Positions 62,941 through 64,000 of a stretch of 64,000 nucleotides of DNA are shown piece after piece (position 1 is the first letter of the stretch; each line of letters opens with the position of its first letter). The translations under genes were made by a program, and so were the position numbers. The notes beneath the pieces were generated by a model. That model was not told the DNA's origin. It ran no database searches and saw only the letters and a program-made list of their open reading frames with translations. The stretch comes from JANXLS01 sp035308565 (GTDB lineage: Bacteria; Planctomycetota; SZUA-567; H5-PLA8), in the NCBI GenBank assembly GCA_035308565.1, contig DATGGK010000207.1, positions 25,882 to 89,881 on the forward strand, in the 5' to 3' direction.

Positions 62941-63016
62941 ACGAACTGCTGTTCACTGCGATTTCGGAAGGCGCCCACTTTCGACCGAAACGATTGTTAG
63001 GGCCCTTTGACGAGGA

Positions 63017-64000
63017 TTAGAAAGTCCCGCTCACGGGATTCGCGGCGGGAGTGGCCTTGCCGGTGGTCTTCGAGAACACGGGCATGGCGGGGTCGCCGAA
63101 GAGGGATTCAGTAAGTCCCAAATCGGCATTGAACGGAGTGCTGGCATTGTTTAGCGCCGATGATTGCGCCTGCATCAACGCGATGCCCCAACGCTGCCCG
63201 CCGTGATTCGCGTTCTTCAACAATTGAGCTATGAACGCGGTCGTGGCGTCCGGGTTCATGTAGGTCGATGTGCCAATGCTTGCGCTTAGGCCGCCTTGCG
63301 GCTGCGTCAGCGCTTGAATCGCAATGCTGTGGTAGCCGGCGATATTCTTGGCCATCCAGTGGGCGGTGCAGGTGCCTTGCAGGAAGACGGCGCTGCCGCT
63401 CCATTCCTGGACGGTGTTCACGTTCAGGATATCCGGCGTGTTTTTACCGAGGCGGATGGCGTTGCCGTGGCCCAGGAAGAGAATCCAATCCGCGCCGCCG
63501 TTTGCGGCGTCGTTCATCGCAGCGGTGACTTCGGGCGAAGTTGCGACGGTGGATTGCAGATAATTCCGCTGCCAGTCGAGATCGGGATTGGCTTGCGCGA
63601 GCGAATCGGCGTCATTCGCGAAGTTGCTGACAGTTGGGTCGGTTGCGTCGGCTACCGCGTGAACGCGCACACCGGAACTTGGCGCGCCTTTGTAATTGAG
63701 GATGTGCTGGACGGCGACGCTGAGTTCATTCGCGTCGTTCACCGGCAAGCGGCCAACGGCAACTTCGGGATAGCCGCGGCCGAGATCGCCGAATTTCGAA
63801 TCGCTTGTGGCTTGCGACCAGAAGGTGGTGGAGACGAGGAAGGTCGGGCAGAGCGGATCGACGTTCATGCCTTCATAATTGTGGTAATCGTAGGTCGTGC
63901 GGCCGACGAGCAGGAGGTACTGCGGACGCGTGGATTGCACGGCTTTCTGAATGCCGCTGGGGCCGTAGCGACCGTAGTTGTAGTAATCGAAGAGTTGTTC
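63017..64000 (-). CDS. C25 (gingipain-type) cysteine peptidase, C-terminal part
   Basis: A gene running off the right edge; 327 codons are inside the window. The frame is open to the edge (EQLFDYYNYGRYGPSGIQKA), so the GTG at 63940 is internal. Peptidase C25 caspase-like fold: YLLLVGRTTYDYHN, then GDLGRGYPEVAVGRLPVNDA, WILFLGHGNAIRLG with the catalytic His, and FLQGTCTAHWM with a cysteine near the expected position. The usual SC(x)T context is changed, so activity is uncertain. Downstream secretion tags are not visible. It probably acts extracellularly. Confidence 0.8.
   Translation of the reverse strand, partial: EQLFDYYNYGRYGPSGIQKAVQSTRPQYLLLVGRTTYDYHNYEGMNVDPLCPTFLVSTTFWSQATSDSKFGDLGRGYPEVAVGRLPVNDANELSVAVQHILNYKGAPSSGVRVHAVADATDPTVSNFANDADSLAQANPDLDWQRNYLQSTVATSPEVTAAMNDAANGGADWILFLGHGNAIRLGKNTPDILNVNTVQEWSGSAVFLQGTCTAHWMAKNIAGYHSIAIQALTQPQGGLSASIGTSTYMNPDATTAFIAQLLKNANHGGQRWGIALMQAQSSALNNASTPFNADLGLTESLFGDPAMPVFSKTTGKATPAANPVSGTF

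Noticed and set aside
1..64000. tRNA, rRNA or transposase genes
   Set aside because: Read for typical tRNA ends, rRNA tracts and transposase motifs; none seen, though short tRNAs could be missed by eye.

Overview
The window is high-GC bacterial chromosome, densely packed with genes on both strands and carrying 44 supported protein genes. No rRNA, tRNA, CRISPR array, transposase or phage gene was seen. The gene content points to Planctomycetota or a close PVC-type lineage. It includes a DUF1592/DUF1552 secreted cytochrome pair, DUF1080, DUF1569 and NIPSNAP proteins, a futalosine-pathway mqnD, many secreted glycoside-active enzymes with lipoprotein or Tat signals, and large NHL/IPT surface proteins. 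This placement is inferred from gene families; Verrucomicrobiota or Acidobacteriota cannot be excluded.

Region by region. 0.1-9.1 kb: mqnD, a secreted beta-helix protein, then on the minus strand a three-gene polar amino-acid ABC importer (binding protein, permease, ATPase), a redoxin-like secreted protein and trpE. 9.2-17.7 kb: mostly single genes, including a nucleotidyltransferase, a DUF1569/DinB protein, an unusual replication-initiator-like protein with a C-terminal XRE helix-turn-helix, trmB, an Uma2 nuclease, DUF1080 and NUDIX. 18-30.4 kb: a secreted polysaccharide and redox block (GH42-like lipoprotein, DUF1592 cytochrome, DUF2695, DUF1552, transglutaminase-like protein, agarase-like hydrolase). 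30.5-35.4 kb: methyltransferase, MBL hydrolase, macro domain, TPR membrane protein. 35.9-39.0 kb: a large hybrid histidine kinase. 39.1-44.4 kb: an operon with visible promoter and terminator, DUF2344 - RNase E/G - rplU. 44.4-51.3 kb: a tandem duplication of a ~3.5 kb unit (promoter, leader and gene) encoding six-bladed NHL surface proteins. 51.5-64 kb: FHA-GAF-nucleotide cyclase, a secreted protein, aat, gph, anmK, dienelactone hydrolase, CehA-like and NIPSNAP proteins, and the 3' part of a gingipain-type C25 peptidase running off the right edge.

The most striking non-gene structure is a set of short low-complexity or palindromic repeat families (AATTCAAA words, CTGACCC words, GTCCAAGG words, CTTTGCGCCTTTGCG words, several G+C palindromes). 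They sit exactly at gene ends. At several places they supply the last codons or the stop codon of a gene, once apparently the -35 box of a promoter (trpE), and at three or four places they lie in frame inside a coding sequence. A second notable feature is RNase E/G, whose S1 RNA-binding domain is interrupted by about 470 residues of disordered, arginine-rich and acidic sequence. Its open frame also overlaps the preceding gene by more than 500 nt.
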